Positions 48,747-58,779 are shown, counted from the stretch's first letter. The stretch is DNA of 64,000 bases from Campanula takesimana (GCA_026119855.1 JAOWBW010000567.1:186001-250000); one strand, 5' to 3'. The notes: a model not told the origin generated them from the sequence alone. Made by a program: numbers and translations.

Positions 48747-49834
48747 TGACACGCCCCCAGGTCCCGGGATCCCCTAATAGAACCTCGAACCTGGTGCGCG
48801 TAACTAACAAGAAACAAGAAACTAACGGGAAACAGGAACAATACCTGTTAGAAACAAACTGACATGATATATATACTCAAGAGTAGGGAGCTAAGATAGC
48901 TCACACGAGTTCTAGACCAAGAAAATTAAAACCAAACAAGGTTATATACAGCGGAAGACATGCCTAGCAAATAAGCTGGCATCAAGAACTGTCTAGGGAC
49001 AACAAATACTACCCCAATACAAGCCCAGAGTTTATTAACTCATACAAGATCGTCCTTACCAAAATATAAAAGGACACTAACTTCGAACAAGAATATCCTG
49101 CTGAGTAAGTTCCCAGCTAAGTCGAGCCTCACTGCGTACTATCCCCTGCTTTCCTGGGGGGGGGGAAACAATTAAACAAATAAAGGGTGAGATAAATCTC
49201 AGTAAGCTATTAACATGCAACTATATGTCATGTTATCATGCAATACAAGTAGATACTCAACTAAACATATATCAAGTATCATCAAGTAACAAGTATAGGA
49301 GAGGCTAAGCCAACTCAACAAGTAATCAAACTCAAGATATGATCAGGTAACAAGTAGTCAAGTAGTGTGAGAGGCTAGACTAGCTCACCAAGATGCACAT
49401 AGGCCTATCACGCATTTGTACCTGAATCCTTCCTTATTCCTCCCAAGAATACCATTTGTTGTCGATGCTTTTCTAGCTGAGGACAACCAAGAACAAGAAC
49501 AAGAGACTGCTGTGCAGTATATAAGAAGACCTGGTAACCAGTGTCATCCACAAGAACAAGATCCACGTGGTGTTCAAGACAATCGCATTCACTTAGGTCA
49601 GGCTTATTGCTCTAACCAAGGAAGCTATGCCCTTACTATGGCCGGTAGTAAGGGGTCAGGCGGAAATACATAGGGACCCGATTGTCACTTAAACCCTAGC
49701 TCTCGCGACAAGCGTGAACTTATATATTTTCGAACAAGCAAGGAGAACCAGCTGGACTCACCAAGAATGCACAAGTAGATGTTTACTTGAACTACGAGAA
49801 TTGAACTAAGTCCCATATTAGTGGACCAGTCTTT

Positions 49835-49986
49835 ATGCACCATGTAATCATGTATCATGTGCTCATGAGAATATGCACCATGTAGTCATGTATCATGTGC
49901 TCACGAGAATATGCACCATGTAGTCATGTATCATGTGCTCACGAGAATATGCACCATGTAGTCATGTATCATGTGCTCACGAGAAT
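49835..49986. repeat. 38-bp tandem repeat, four copies, in element F
   Basis: Four consecutive 38-bp units starting ATGCACCATGTAGTCATG. The first differs at two positions; the other three are identical. No coding sense. Confidence 0.9.
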
Positions 49987-51644
49987 ATAAGTACATGTAC
50001 GCAATTATTGCGAATACCAATCAAGTTCAACTATGGCACGTAAGTGTCCATGTAACACGATCAATCCAAGTTAGGGTCTATTAATAACAGACCTCAATCA
50101 CGTAGTAGGGTATATCATTTAGTCACATGCCAAGTTTGCACGTACATATTTATGTCACGTTTAACACATTAAAGTGTCTATCACGATACCCTTACTATCA
50201 AATAGAGCCCAACACCTTAGACTCTAAACATGTAGTAGAATAGGTCACATTGTACCTAGACACAGTCATACTTCACGTATATGTATTGTTAATAATCGAA
50301 TACATTTCTAACACATATTGTGTTCTATAACCAGTCTTATTAATTTAAATCGTAGTATTCACGATTATATGAATTATCTTCATATTACACTAGTCCCTAT
50401 TTTCTTTAGGAACCATTTCAAGACAAGATATCTTCTTTATATTTTATATACTTCATTGAGTATATACGCGATTAAAAACTAAATCATTTACACTTTAGTG
50501 CTTATTTATAGCACTTCCAATATACACGTATCAAGTTCAAGTATATAGTAGAGTTAATCATTCTCTATCTAGTTCCATAACCCAATTCTTTGGTTATTCA
50601 TACCATGTACCAATCAATCAAGAAGCCACATTCTATCAAGTAAATATATACAAGATTTGCATATACACATCAAGACTCTTTCAAGTTTATTACCATACAC
50701 ATATATTGGTGTCAAGGCACGTACAAGATTTTATAATCTTATATTCAAGTCTTAATCCAATTATTTGGATATTCAAGTCATGTACGAGATTTTATTGTCT
50801 TATACTTTAAGTTACTGTCTCATCTTAAGACATTCAAGATATTCAAGACATTCAGGACATTCAATACATATACAAGATTTTATCATCTTATATCCAAGTT
50901 CTCAATCCATTTCTTTGGATGATTAAACATGTACAAGAATTAATTATCTTATACTTCAAGTTCAAGCTAAGAAGATGAACTATACATCTTTCACATATTA
51001 TTTTCCAATCATTTTCTTAGGACATTCAAGCTCAAGACATCAGTTGGTGCCCCTAAGGTACACAAATATTAACTTCAAGACACATAAAAGAGTTACTACT
51101 CTTATACTCAAGTTATCATTTAATTATGATTCAAGTTCACATTTCATTCGTTCACAAATGGACTATTTTCCAGTACTAGAGTGTTCTACAACACTCATCT
51201 AGGCCATCTAGGGTAGTACCCTAAACCTAGACCAAGACTATTTCAAGTTCAAATTAAGTAAATGAGCTATACCACTCATACTTACAAGTTCATAATCCCC
51301 TACATAGGATATTCGAGCTGAAGACACTAATTTGGTGCTCTCACGGTGCACAAACATTAGTTCCAAGACAAGCATAACACATAAGTGCTTGTTCATAGCA
51401 CTTTCAAGACATATAAAAGAGTTGTTACTCTTATACTTAAGTTCTCATTTGAGTTCTATAGGTGTCCATGTACAAGACTAAGTTCTCATTTTAATTCAAT
51501 GAGTATACACGTTTAAAACCAAGTTCTGATGCCCCTAAGGTGTCACAACACTTGCTAGGACATCTTATACTAAGGTTATATACCTTAACTAGAGTTACTT
51601 TCAACTTATACAAACTTTAAACAACATTTTGTTTTTCAGGTAAC

Positions 51645-51739
51645 TGTGCGGTCGCCTAAAATGGACTGTGCGGTCGCACATAAGCAGGTCAATTCCTTTG
51701 AAAAACCTTTCAGAAAGATGGTTTTTGTGCGGTCGCACA
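51645..51739. repeat. Three TGTGCGGTCGC sites in element F
   Basis: Perfect or near-perfect inverted repeat TGTGCG-GT-CGCACA at 51667-51680 and 51726-51739, with a half-degraded copy at 51645-51656. Comparable GC-rich palindromes are seen in LTR D and in the gypsy LTR arms. Confidence 0.6.
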
Positions 51740-51788
51740 AGGTACCAAAATGTGAAATTTTTCATTTCTTTCCCAGGTTAAGAAATCT

Positions 51789-52195
51789 CCGTCCCAAACG
51801 TAGGAGTAACTTTTATGAACTCTTAGGCAATACCCAAAACATTATTTCAGGCTCAATTCATTTCTTTTACCGTCTCATAAATAATAGGACAATTTCCTTT
51901 TATTCCAATTTAATATTTCACCGTCCCCAAAAGTATAAGTACAATTTTATATTATACTAATATACCCATTTAGAGATACTTCCATTCATTTCCCCGTACC
52001 ACAAATAATGGTACAACTTTTCTAATAATATTTAAATCAAGTTACTATTTTACCGTCTCACGAATAGGAGTGTAATTTCCTACTACTCTTTTAGCAAACC
52101 AACAACCCAGGAGGTTAACTAATTTGAACCAATTTTCCAAGTTTCTCTTGTACGCAGCATATTTATACTCCCTTCGTCCCAAAATTACAAGTATC
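51789..52195. repeat. Series of MITE-end-like CCGTCCC modules
   Basis: CCGTCCC-like words followed by AAA.. and an AGTA/GTACAATTT-like segment occur at 51789, 51870, 51921, 51994, 52053 and about 52168. The spacing is irregular (51-115 bp). The last reads CTCCCTTCGTCCCAAAATTACAAG, like a MITE terminus. No paired inverted end was found. Confidence 0.35.
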
Positions 52196-52733
52196 ACTAA
52201 AATTGCTCAAAACACAATTTTAACAAGAACAAGTAGCGGGAATAACATATATGCATGTTATTACAAGTAAGGGGGAGTCAATAGCTTACCTAGTCAAAAA
52301 TCAAGTTGACCCAAATTAATTTCTGATCGGCCTGGAACGCTCTATTCAACGCCACGAATATTTATCCGGGACCGGAATCACGAACAGAGGGATAATTAAG
52401 CTCGAGGAGTCGAGAATAGGAAGAATCCTAAACCTAGCTTTTAGAACAGAGGAAGCAACGAGAAGAAATTAAGGAAAAATGCTTCTCTGAGAAGAAGCAA
52501 GACATTATATATATTCAAGTTTCAAAAATTGCCCTTTGGCCCCTCAGGTTCTAACTTTGACAAAAGGCCCCTAAACTTTCAACTTATACATTTAACCACC
52601 TTAATTTTCTAACGCGGTTAAATAATTAACTCAAATAAAATAGCATATAAATATGCTAGTCAAGAATTTAACAAGCACGTCAAAATTTAACAAATAAGTC
52701 AAATATTTAACGAGATTAAGGATGGGCGTTACA

Positions 52734-53090
52734 GTTTCATAGCCAAAGCAATAGAAATATCCTCAAATTTCCGCAGCCCCAAACCGCCTTCCTCCCTCCA
52801 CGGGATGACTCATCTTGTCCCAAGAAAGCCAATGGCATTTTTTGCTACCATCATTGCTGATCCAAAAGAACCTAACTATAATTCTTTCTAAAGCACGCAT
52901 CACACCAATGGGAGGGTCAATAAGAGACACATAATACAATGGAATTGCAGCAAGACACGATTGAATCAAGGTAAGTTTTTCACCAAAAGATAAAAGTTTA
53001 CCTTTCCAAGAAGCTAACCGAGACTCCATTTTTCTTATGAGAGGTGCAAAAAGGCTTATCTTTTTCCTTCCCGTATAGAGCGGACATCTT
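52734..53090 (-). pseudogene. LINE ORF2: end of reverse transcriptase
   Basis: Translation contains CPLYTGRKKISLF, SRLASWKGKLLSFGEKLTLI and IVRFFWISNDGSKK, the block following the polymerase active site in plant LINEs. The block is cut at its downstream end by element F. The true 5' truncation is at about 53090, where sequence changes to Sirevirus B exon 1. Confidence 0.85.
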
Positions 53091-53126
53091 TTGAGGATCT
53101 TGAGTAGTTGAGGTTTTAGGAGCCAT
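53091..53126 (-). pseudogene. Sirevirus B downstream gene, start of exon 1
   Basis: An ATG at 53126 opens a frame (MAPKTSTTQDPQ) that is cut by the LINE after about 12 codons. A CT-rich leader lies directly upstream. With the acceptor at 20104 this implies a spliced gene. The rest of exon 1 and the donor site are not identified. Confidence 0.4.
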
Positions 53127-53154
53127 GATGCTTTTAAATGCAAGAAAAATGAGA

Positions 53155-53182
53155 GTTTCTAGAGAGATAGAGAGAGCCGAAA

Positions 53183-53213
<31 letters not shown>

Positions 53214-53270
53214 CGGGATATAGAGAGAGTGCAGAGAGAGTTTGAAAGAAGAGAGATAGAGAGATTTTGA
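53155..53270 (-). promoter_or_regulatory. CT-rich leader of Sirevirus B downstream gene
   Basis: On the minus strand a (CT)n-rich stretch precedes the ATG at 53126. A weak TATA-like TATAAC lies at 53355-53350. Element A shows the same arrangement at 1-105. Confidence 0.35.
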
Positions 53271-53279
53271 CACTAAAAG

Positions 53280-53734
53280 GGTAATGGAAGGTCAAAGGCT
53301 ACTATGTATGGGTCTGGGTTTTAGAAGAAGTGGGGAAGTGGGAAGGGCAGTTATAGAGAGAAAATAGGAACAAGATGAGTAGAAGTTTTAATGAGTGTGT
53401 CATAAAAGGACGATGGCATGGCACTAAATGGCCAGAAAAATTGTTTTGTTTCCCTCATAAGTGAATGAACAATTTTGACTTAAAATGCACAAACACCAAA
53501 AACATCTGTTTTGGTATTAGTTGGGGTGCAAGAGTCAACCAATTAAATCCCCAGAAAATAAATTTGAAAAATGAAAAACGAGAGAAAATTAATTGCACAA
53601 GTACCCTTGAGCAATCATGGAATGTCTTAACAAGACATAAATCCTATATGCAATAAATAATAAGAAACACTTGTGAAATATATTGAAGTCAGAGAATGAA
53701 AATTAAATGAAGTTTAGAAACCAATCATTGATAC
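53280..53734 (-). other. Sirevirus B spacer, no gene seen
   Basis: AT-rich sequence between the CT-rich leader and the GGCGC array. No convincing frame or repeat, apart from the weak TATA-like TATAAC at 53350-53355. Confidence 0.4.
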
Positions 53735-53880
53735 GGGCGCGTATATTTTGAGGGCGCGCCAAGTTGTGGGCGCGACATTGGTATGGCGCATAGCATTGTT
53801 AAGGGCGCGCATCATCCATAGGCGCACAAGTGATTTGAGGCGCGACAAGGTTATGAGGCGCGTACATTTCATAGGCGCAC
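53735..53880. repeat. GGCGCGC array behind pol of Sirevirus B
   Basis: Nine copies of GGCGCGY, GGCGCAC or GGCGCAT start at 53735, 53752, 53768, 53784, 53803, 53820, 53838, 53856 and 53873 (steps 16-19 bp). The bases between are not conserved. It occupies the position of the CGGTTT hairpin cluster in element A. Confidence 0.8.
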
Positions 53881-53980
53881 AAGGTTTCCTTGAAACCTTA
53901 AAATTGATTTCTAAAATTAAACCTAAAATTTTCACAACTCACAAGACAAGGAATCATTAGTAATAACAAAACCATATGGA

Positions 53981-54735
53981 CTAGTTGAGTTCAAGCATAC
54001 CCATTTCTCCTCTAAAAAATATAAACCTTTTTGCATCAAGAGCTTTTGTGAGAATATCAGCAATTTGATAATTAGTCCCCACATGCTCGAAATGAATGTT
54101 TCCTTTTTCAACGTGATCTTTGAGGAGGTGATATTTGATGTCGATGTGTTTGGTTTTGGAATGCATGACAGGATTTTCTGAAACTGAGATGGTTGAGGTA
54201 TTGTCGCAATAAATTGAACAATTTTCTTCTATGATATCATAATCTACCAATTGTTGTTTCATCTAAAGCATTTGACAGCAACAACTTCCAGCTGCAATGT
54301 ATTCTACTTCTGTTGTTGAAACTGAGACTGATGCTTGTTTCTTGCTAGCCCATGCACAAGTCTATATCTGAGGAAATGACAAGTGCCACTGGTGCTTTTC
54401 CTGTCAATTGTGCATGCTGCATAATCTGCATCTGAATAACCTACAAGTTTGAAATTCGAATCTTTGGTGTACCAAAGTCCAAGGTTAACAGTATCAGATA
54501 GATATCTTATAATACGTTTCACAACAGTTAAATGTGCTTCTCGTCAGATTGATAGTGAGCACAAACACAAACACTAAACATAATATCAGGCCTACTGGCA
54601 GTAAGATAAAGGAAAGATCCAATCATACCTCTATAAAGAGTTTGATAAAAAAATTTACCTTTTAAATCTTTGTCTAGTTTGTTGCCGGTGGCCATTGGAG
54701 TGTCGTATGCATTAGCATTTTCAAGTCAAATTTAA
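53981..54735 (-). pseudogene. Sirevirus B reverse transcriptase end and RNase H
   Basis: Blocks from 54735 down: YRGMIGSFLYLTASRPDIMF (near 54600), VKRIIRYLSDTVNLGLWY..GYSDADYAAC (54522-54304) and MKQQLVDYDIIEENCSIYCD...MGMLELN (54262-53981). It is closely related to element A at 559-1240 but with different frame breaks. Homology with A stops at about 54730, where gypsy-type sequence begins, so another insertion interrupts B there. Confidence 0.88.
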
Positions 54736-54756
54736 CCAGAATTTGACTAAAAATTA

Positions 54757-55165
54757 ACCAATTGGGTCCGGAAGACCTCTATAAAATTGCTACCAATTGG
54801 GTCTGGAAGACCTCTATAAAAATTACTATCAATTGGTCTGGAAGACCTCTATAAAAATTACTACTAATTGGGTCCGGAAGACCTCTATAAAAATTACTAC
54901 CAATTGGGTCCGGAAGACCTCTATAAAAATTGCTACCAATTGGGTCCGGAAGACTTCTATAAAAATTAGTACCAATTGGGTCCGGAAGACCTCTATAAAA
55001 ATTACTACCAATTACCAATTGGGTCCGGAAGACCTCTATAAAAATTGCTACCAATTGGGTCCGGAAGACCTCTATAAAAATTACTACCAATTGGGTCCGG
55101 AAGACCTCTATAAAAATTACTACCAATTGGGTCCGAAAGACCTCTATAAAAATTAACCATTTGGG
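54757..55165. repeat. 36-bp minisatellite
   Basis: About eleven units of CAATTGGGTCCGGAAGACCT plus 16 more bases. Because 36 is a multiple of three and the unit lacks stops in several frames, long frames appear on both strands; these are artefacts. One unit has a partial inner duplication near 55010. Confidence 0.92.
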
Positions 55166-55179
55166 TCAGGAAAACCTCT

Positions 55180-55390
55180 ATAAAAATTCCAAATCAATCT
55201 ATAATTAAATGGTTGGAAACCTCCTTTTAACCCTAAAGATTATAAATTGAAGGTCGGAACCTCCGTAAGCCCTAATACCTAAAATCAATCTATAATTAAA
55301 AGGTCGGAAACCTCCTTAAACCCTAAAGATTATAAATTAAAGTTCGGAACCTCCGTAAGCCCTAATCTTCTAAATCAATCTTTAAATTGA
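55180..55390. repeat. Two imperfect ~125-bp repeats after the minisatellite
   Basis: The stretch AAATCAATCTATAATTAAA..GGTTGGAAACCTCC..CCCTAAAGATTATAAATT..CGGAACCTCCGTAAGCCCTAAT occurs twice with small changes. The words GGAAGACCTC and GGAAACCTCC suggest a common origin with the 36-bp unit. Confidence 0.6.
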
Positions 55391-55767
55391 TTACACGCGC
55401 TCTATAGGAAGTTAGATCCATCCCTATTTCTGTTCTCGATTCTTAAAAAACTTCTTGTCATATCGTGCGTATGGCCTTCTTTCTTTTCCCCAGTAGAGTC
55501 CATCTGCAATGACTTTATTGTCTGACGAACGCTTGACTATCCCCAGCAAAAGACGGTGTCTCGTTTCTTTCATTCCCCGCAGGTCTCGAACTACGATTGG
55601 CTTAATTCTATTTGGATACATAGGTAGCCTGACTTAGGTTCAGCCACTCGACCAACCTGGTCACTCTCATACCACTTCTCCCTCGATTTGAAACTCATGT
55701 TTCAGATCGGTTCCTTTCTTAATCGACGACCCTCCATGCCTTGCAAGAAACGTCGCCGAGGGGCTAC
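55391..55767 (+). other. 3' end of a plus-strand gypsy (Tat/Ogre-like) internal region
   Basis: No open frame. It contains CGAACTACGATTGGCTTAAT followed by GGATACATAGGTAGCC, a phrase characteristic of plant Tat-type gypsy elements near LTR ends, and a purine-rich GCCGAGGGG just before the LTR start at 55768. Confidence 0.45.
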
Positions 55768-56900
55768 TGTTAGTACCCAACCTAAAAATGAGTTATTAGG
55801 CATTCTAGAACTCACAGGGACCTCCCAGGTATTTACGAGATGCGCAAGACTTATCCAGAATTTCCCGAAAAGGCCAGATAAGAAGATGTTCTCGACTGAT
55901 CGGATGAGGGATCAAAGATAGATGTTATCTAATCATCCTCCAGAGTCTAGATAGATAATCCTTGAAAACCGTGTCAATCCCCAGGATCGGCCGGGCGGCC
56001 ACTCTTCCGGCCGGGCGGCCACTTCCTCCAGGTCAACTTTTCTTATAAATAGGTGACCTCAGTTCATAATTTCGATACACAATTCTCTTCCTCAAGTTCT
56101 ACAGCCTAAACTGACGGTAAAACTCTCTCTCTAAGCCTTTTTAGCAATCCCGAAGGACCGAGGAATCCGCGCTAGAGATTCGACTTCGTTCTTGTCAAGA
56201 TTGGTGAGAATTTTTCATGTTTTCTTAGTTTAGATATGATTTATGCTAGTTTCATTATGTTTATACATCTATATTCATATGATTCATAATGTGTTCTTCA
56301 TGATTCTTGCTAGATTCATAATATGCTCTATGACTAGGGTAGCGATCTTCATGTTTATGTGTTCATTCATACATGTTCATGATATTCTTATTATTATGCT
56401 AGATCTACGGCTTATCCCATGCATAACATGCTAGATCTAATGTTTTAATCCCTGTTCATATTGTATAGCCGATGATGATCCATGAGATCTAGGAACTACT
56501 TCTAAACCCTAAACATTAGGTAATTACTCCCATGATCAGTAACTCTCTAATGATGAATATGATGACTACACATTGATCTTATTAATGGTACAATCATTAT
56601 TCTAGGATGTGATCATCTTGCATGATTCTTTCTACTCCCCCTTCATTATGCATGATCCCGCTTCTTCTCTCTATTCCGGTTATGTCCGAACTACGCTGAC
56701 CTAAGCTTCTCAAACAAGAGGAATGTAGGCAATCTTCGGATCCGGTCTCAAACACTAACACACTACTAACACATTCATCATTATAGAATGTCCGACTGCT
56801 CGGGCGATAGGAGTGATAACTTGATATTCTTCTCTTGTCGTAACTTGACCCCCGAACCATCTCTGTTAGCTTTTCTCAATGTTTTAGCTCGATAAATAAA
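55768..56900 (+). repeat. Left gypsy LTR-like arm (plus orientation)
   Basis: Starts TGTTAGTACCC. It contains two GGCCGGGCGGCC palindromes (55989-56003, 56009-56023), a TATA box (TATAAATAGG, about 56045) and a GAACTACGCTGACC..GAGGAATGTAGGCAATC phrase near 56690. From about 56250 to 56880 it is the reverse complement, with divergence, of 58800-59340. The inner boundary is approximate. Confidence 0.55.
55988..56023. promoter_or_regulatory. Two GGCCGGGCGGCC sites upstream of the TATA box
   Basis: Two copies of CGGCCGGGCGGCCACT, 20 bp apart, about 25-55 bp before TATAAATAGG. The right arm has GGCCGCACGGCC and GCCGTACGGC at the mirrored position. Confidence 0.5.
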
Positions 56901-56957
56901 TATAAATAAAAGAAAGACTTCCCGTGCGTCGCCCGCATGACGGAAAGGGGTATTCAC

Positions 56958-57180
56958 ATCATTATAGGTTGAAGCCTTTGTCCCGGCCGTCCTTAGTCGG
57001 ACGTAAGACCAGTTTTCCTGTCAAACTCCCCAAAGGTGGAGTTGACCCAAACTAAGCCTTGACTCAAAATGGTCATTATAGGTTGAAGCCTTTGTCCCGG
57101 CCGTCCTTAGTCGGACGTAAGACCAGTTTTCCCATCAAACTCCCCAAAGGTGAAGTTGACCCAAGTCAAACGTTTGTCCC
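56958..57180. repeat. 114-bp tandem repeat, two copies
   Basis: CATTATAGGTTGAAGCCTTT followed by GTCCCGGCCGTCC..GGACGTAAGACC starts at 56960 and 57074. A decayed third copy lies near 57908. Confidence 0.75.
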
Positions 57181-57329
57181 CCAGAGTGGTTATTTTAGGC
57201 AGTCCCTGACTTAAGCCCAGTAAAATCATGACCCCAGAGTGGTCATTTTAGGCAGTCCCTGACAAAGCCCAGTAAAACTTTGTCCCCTAAGTGAGTATAC
57301 TTAGGTGGTCCCCATTGTGAAAAATGTTG

Positions 57330-57900
57330 CCTTAGCGAATATTTTAGGCAGTCCTTGACATAAGGCTAGTAAAATTTTGTGAAAATTGCCTAGTGTGAAA
57401 ATACACTTAGGCAGTCCTTGACATAAGCCCAGTAACATTTTGTGAAAAATTGCCTAGTGTGAAAATACACTTAGGCAGTCCTTGACATAAGCCCAGTAAA
57501 TTTTGTGAAAATTGCCTAGTGTGAAAATATAATTAGGCAGTCCTTGACATAAGCCCAGTAAAATTTTGTCAAAATTAAAAAGTTGCCTAGTGTGAAAATA
57601 CACTTAGGCAGTCCTTGACATAAGCCCAGTAAATTTTGTGAAAATTTCCTAGTGTGAAAATACAATTAGGCAGTCCTTGACATAAGCCCAGTATAATTTT
57701 GTCAAAATTAAAAAGTTGCCTAGTGTGAAAATACACTTAGGCAGTCCTTGACATAAGCCCAGTAAAATTTTGTGAAAATTGCCTAGTATGAAATACACTA
57801 AGGCAGTCCTTGACATAAGCCCAGTAACATTTTGTGAAAAATTGCCTAGTGTGAAAATGCACTTAGGCAGTCCCTTACTTAAGCCCAGTAAAATTTTGTC
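57330..57900. repeat. 62-72-bp minisatellite of hairpin units
   Basis: About eight units starting GCCTAGTGTG (57388, 57452, 57514, 57585, about 57647, 57718, 57781, 57844). Each has arms GCCTAGTGT and ACACTTAGGC around a short A-rich loop, followed by AGTCCTTGACATAAGCCCAG. Two length classes (with or without AAAAAGT) alternate in places. Confidence 0.85.
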
Positions 57901-58189
57901 CCCCAGAGTGGTCATTTTAGGTTAAGAAAACCTTTGTCCCGACAGTCCAAAATGACGTAAGACCATCCATAAGTCAACCTTCTCCATAGAGCCAAGTTGA
58001 CCAAGTCCCGCCTCTGACCCGATGTGTGTCATGCCCGATCCTTAAGTTAGGACATCACGGAGATGAGACAAAAGATATTTTGTAAATTGGTGGAAACCGA
58101 GTGTGCGGATTTACAAACAACGTGTCGTGATAGAAAACACTTTGAAAATGTAACGAATTTATAAAGATGCCTTATAATTAATTACAGTC

Positions 58190-58605
58190 TAATTAATTCA
58201 AGTACTTTTCCTTCATTAGGTTTGTTGATTAGGGTAGCCCTTCGGGTGAGTGAGGTTTCATCGGGTCGCTGGTGATCTCGAGTAGTCAAGCAGTTTACTT
58301 AACTTGGTTTGGAGAAGCCCCAGTTTGATGGGAGCTCTTTGGAGGAAGTCAACCATGTTGATCTTTGGTGGAGAGATAACCTTTCGTGGAGAGTGATCCT
58401 GTTGGCGCGTCGGTAGTCGGTCAAATTCCATTGGGACAGCCCCAGTTTGGTGAGGGCATTAGACAGAGGTCATCCATCTTGAGCTTCGATGGAGATAGAT
58501 GACTTTCTGCGAGGAATGATCTTGTTGGAGCATCAGTACTCAGCCTATTTCCATTGGGGAAGCCCCAGTTTGTTGAGGGCATAAGGTGGGGAACGCTACC
58601 TCCTT
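58190..58605. repeat. ~122-bp tandem repeat, three copies
   Basis: GCCCCAGTTTG begins at 58317, 58439 and 58562 in diverged units that also share GATCTTGTTGG-like and CCATTGGG words. Confidence 0.65.
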
Positions 58606-58779
58606 TAGACGCACCCTATTTTTTTCTCTAGACCGCCCTTGTGGGTTTTCAATCTAGGTGGGTATATATTTTTTTTATTTTTTTTTACAGTCGACTCAAA
58701 AATAAAAAAAACATTGAGAATACGTGAATACCCATAGCCAAAAATTGAGAGTCCCCACGTTGTTTTATTTGTAGTTAAA
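58606..58779 (-). other. Gypsy internal-like segment
   Basis: TTTAGACGCACCCT..CTAGACCGCCCTTGTGGGTTTTCAA resembles 61205-61255 (GACACACCCT..CTAGACCGCACTCTCAGGTTTTCAA) in the right-hand element. Both precede T-rich runs. No coding sequence. Confidence 0.4.

Larger units (their letters stand above)
48747..52733. mobile_element. Element F: 3987-bp solo LTR (or LTR-like element) in the LINE
   Basis: Begins TGACACGCCCCC and ends GGGCGTTACA, short inverted ends of LTR type, flanked by GTTTC on both sides. I see no internal primer site, no second LTR copy and no protein-like sequence, so it is best read as a solo LTR of a large gypsy element. It shares with the array LTR a start of the ACGCCCC kind and the stretch AAAGGGTGAG..CTCAGTAAG (near 49185 here, near 21868 in LTR 1), which suggests related families. 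Confidence 0.75.
21225..53090 (-). mobile_element. 5'-truncated LINE interrupted by the tandem array and element F
   Basis: Minus-strand LINE in three pieces: about 53090-52734 (end of reverse transcriptase), 48746-47349 (linker, zinc-binding domain, most of RNase H) and 21583-21225 (end of RNase H, 3' UTR, poly-A tail seen as T-run 21225-21247). The RNase H reading resumes across the array after removing one ATATT copy (ADGLAN in the right piece, MAAND in the left). The 5' truncation falls inside the reverse transcriptase at about 53090. Confidence 0.85.
14575..54735 (-). mobile_element. Sirevirus B, expanded by nested insertions
   Basis: Visible parts in minus-strand order: pol end (54735-53981), GGCGC spacer (53880-53735), CT-rich leader and first exon (53270-53091), intron (ending 20104), downstream exon 2 (20103-17625), polypurine tract (17093-17084) and 3' LTR (17083-14575). 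Insertions inside it: a LINE on the plus strand (20694-21146) and a LINE on the minus strand (21225 to about 53090), which holds the tandem LTR array and element F. The GGCGCRC signature occurs in LTR, spacer, intron and exon and ties these distant pieces into one element. Gag and most of pol are interrupted at about 54735 or lie outside. Confidence 0.75.

Noticed and set aside
53127..53273. Leader peptide rich in Ser/Leu before MAPKTSTT
   Set aside because: It is the translation of the CT-rich leader; low complexity and no independent support.
53735..53880. Regularly spaced GGCGC as a CRISPR-like array
   Set aside because: Repeats are only 6-7 bases with 10-12-base gaps, in a plant retroelement, with no associated genes.
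54779..55156. Long frames on both strands with 12-residue repeats
   Set aside because: Produced by the 36-bp minisatellite; unit length divisible by three without stops explains them.
57649..57915. 88-codon frame in the minisatellite
   Set aside because: Low-complexity product of the hairpin repeat, no start context, opposite strand equally open.
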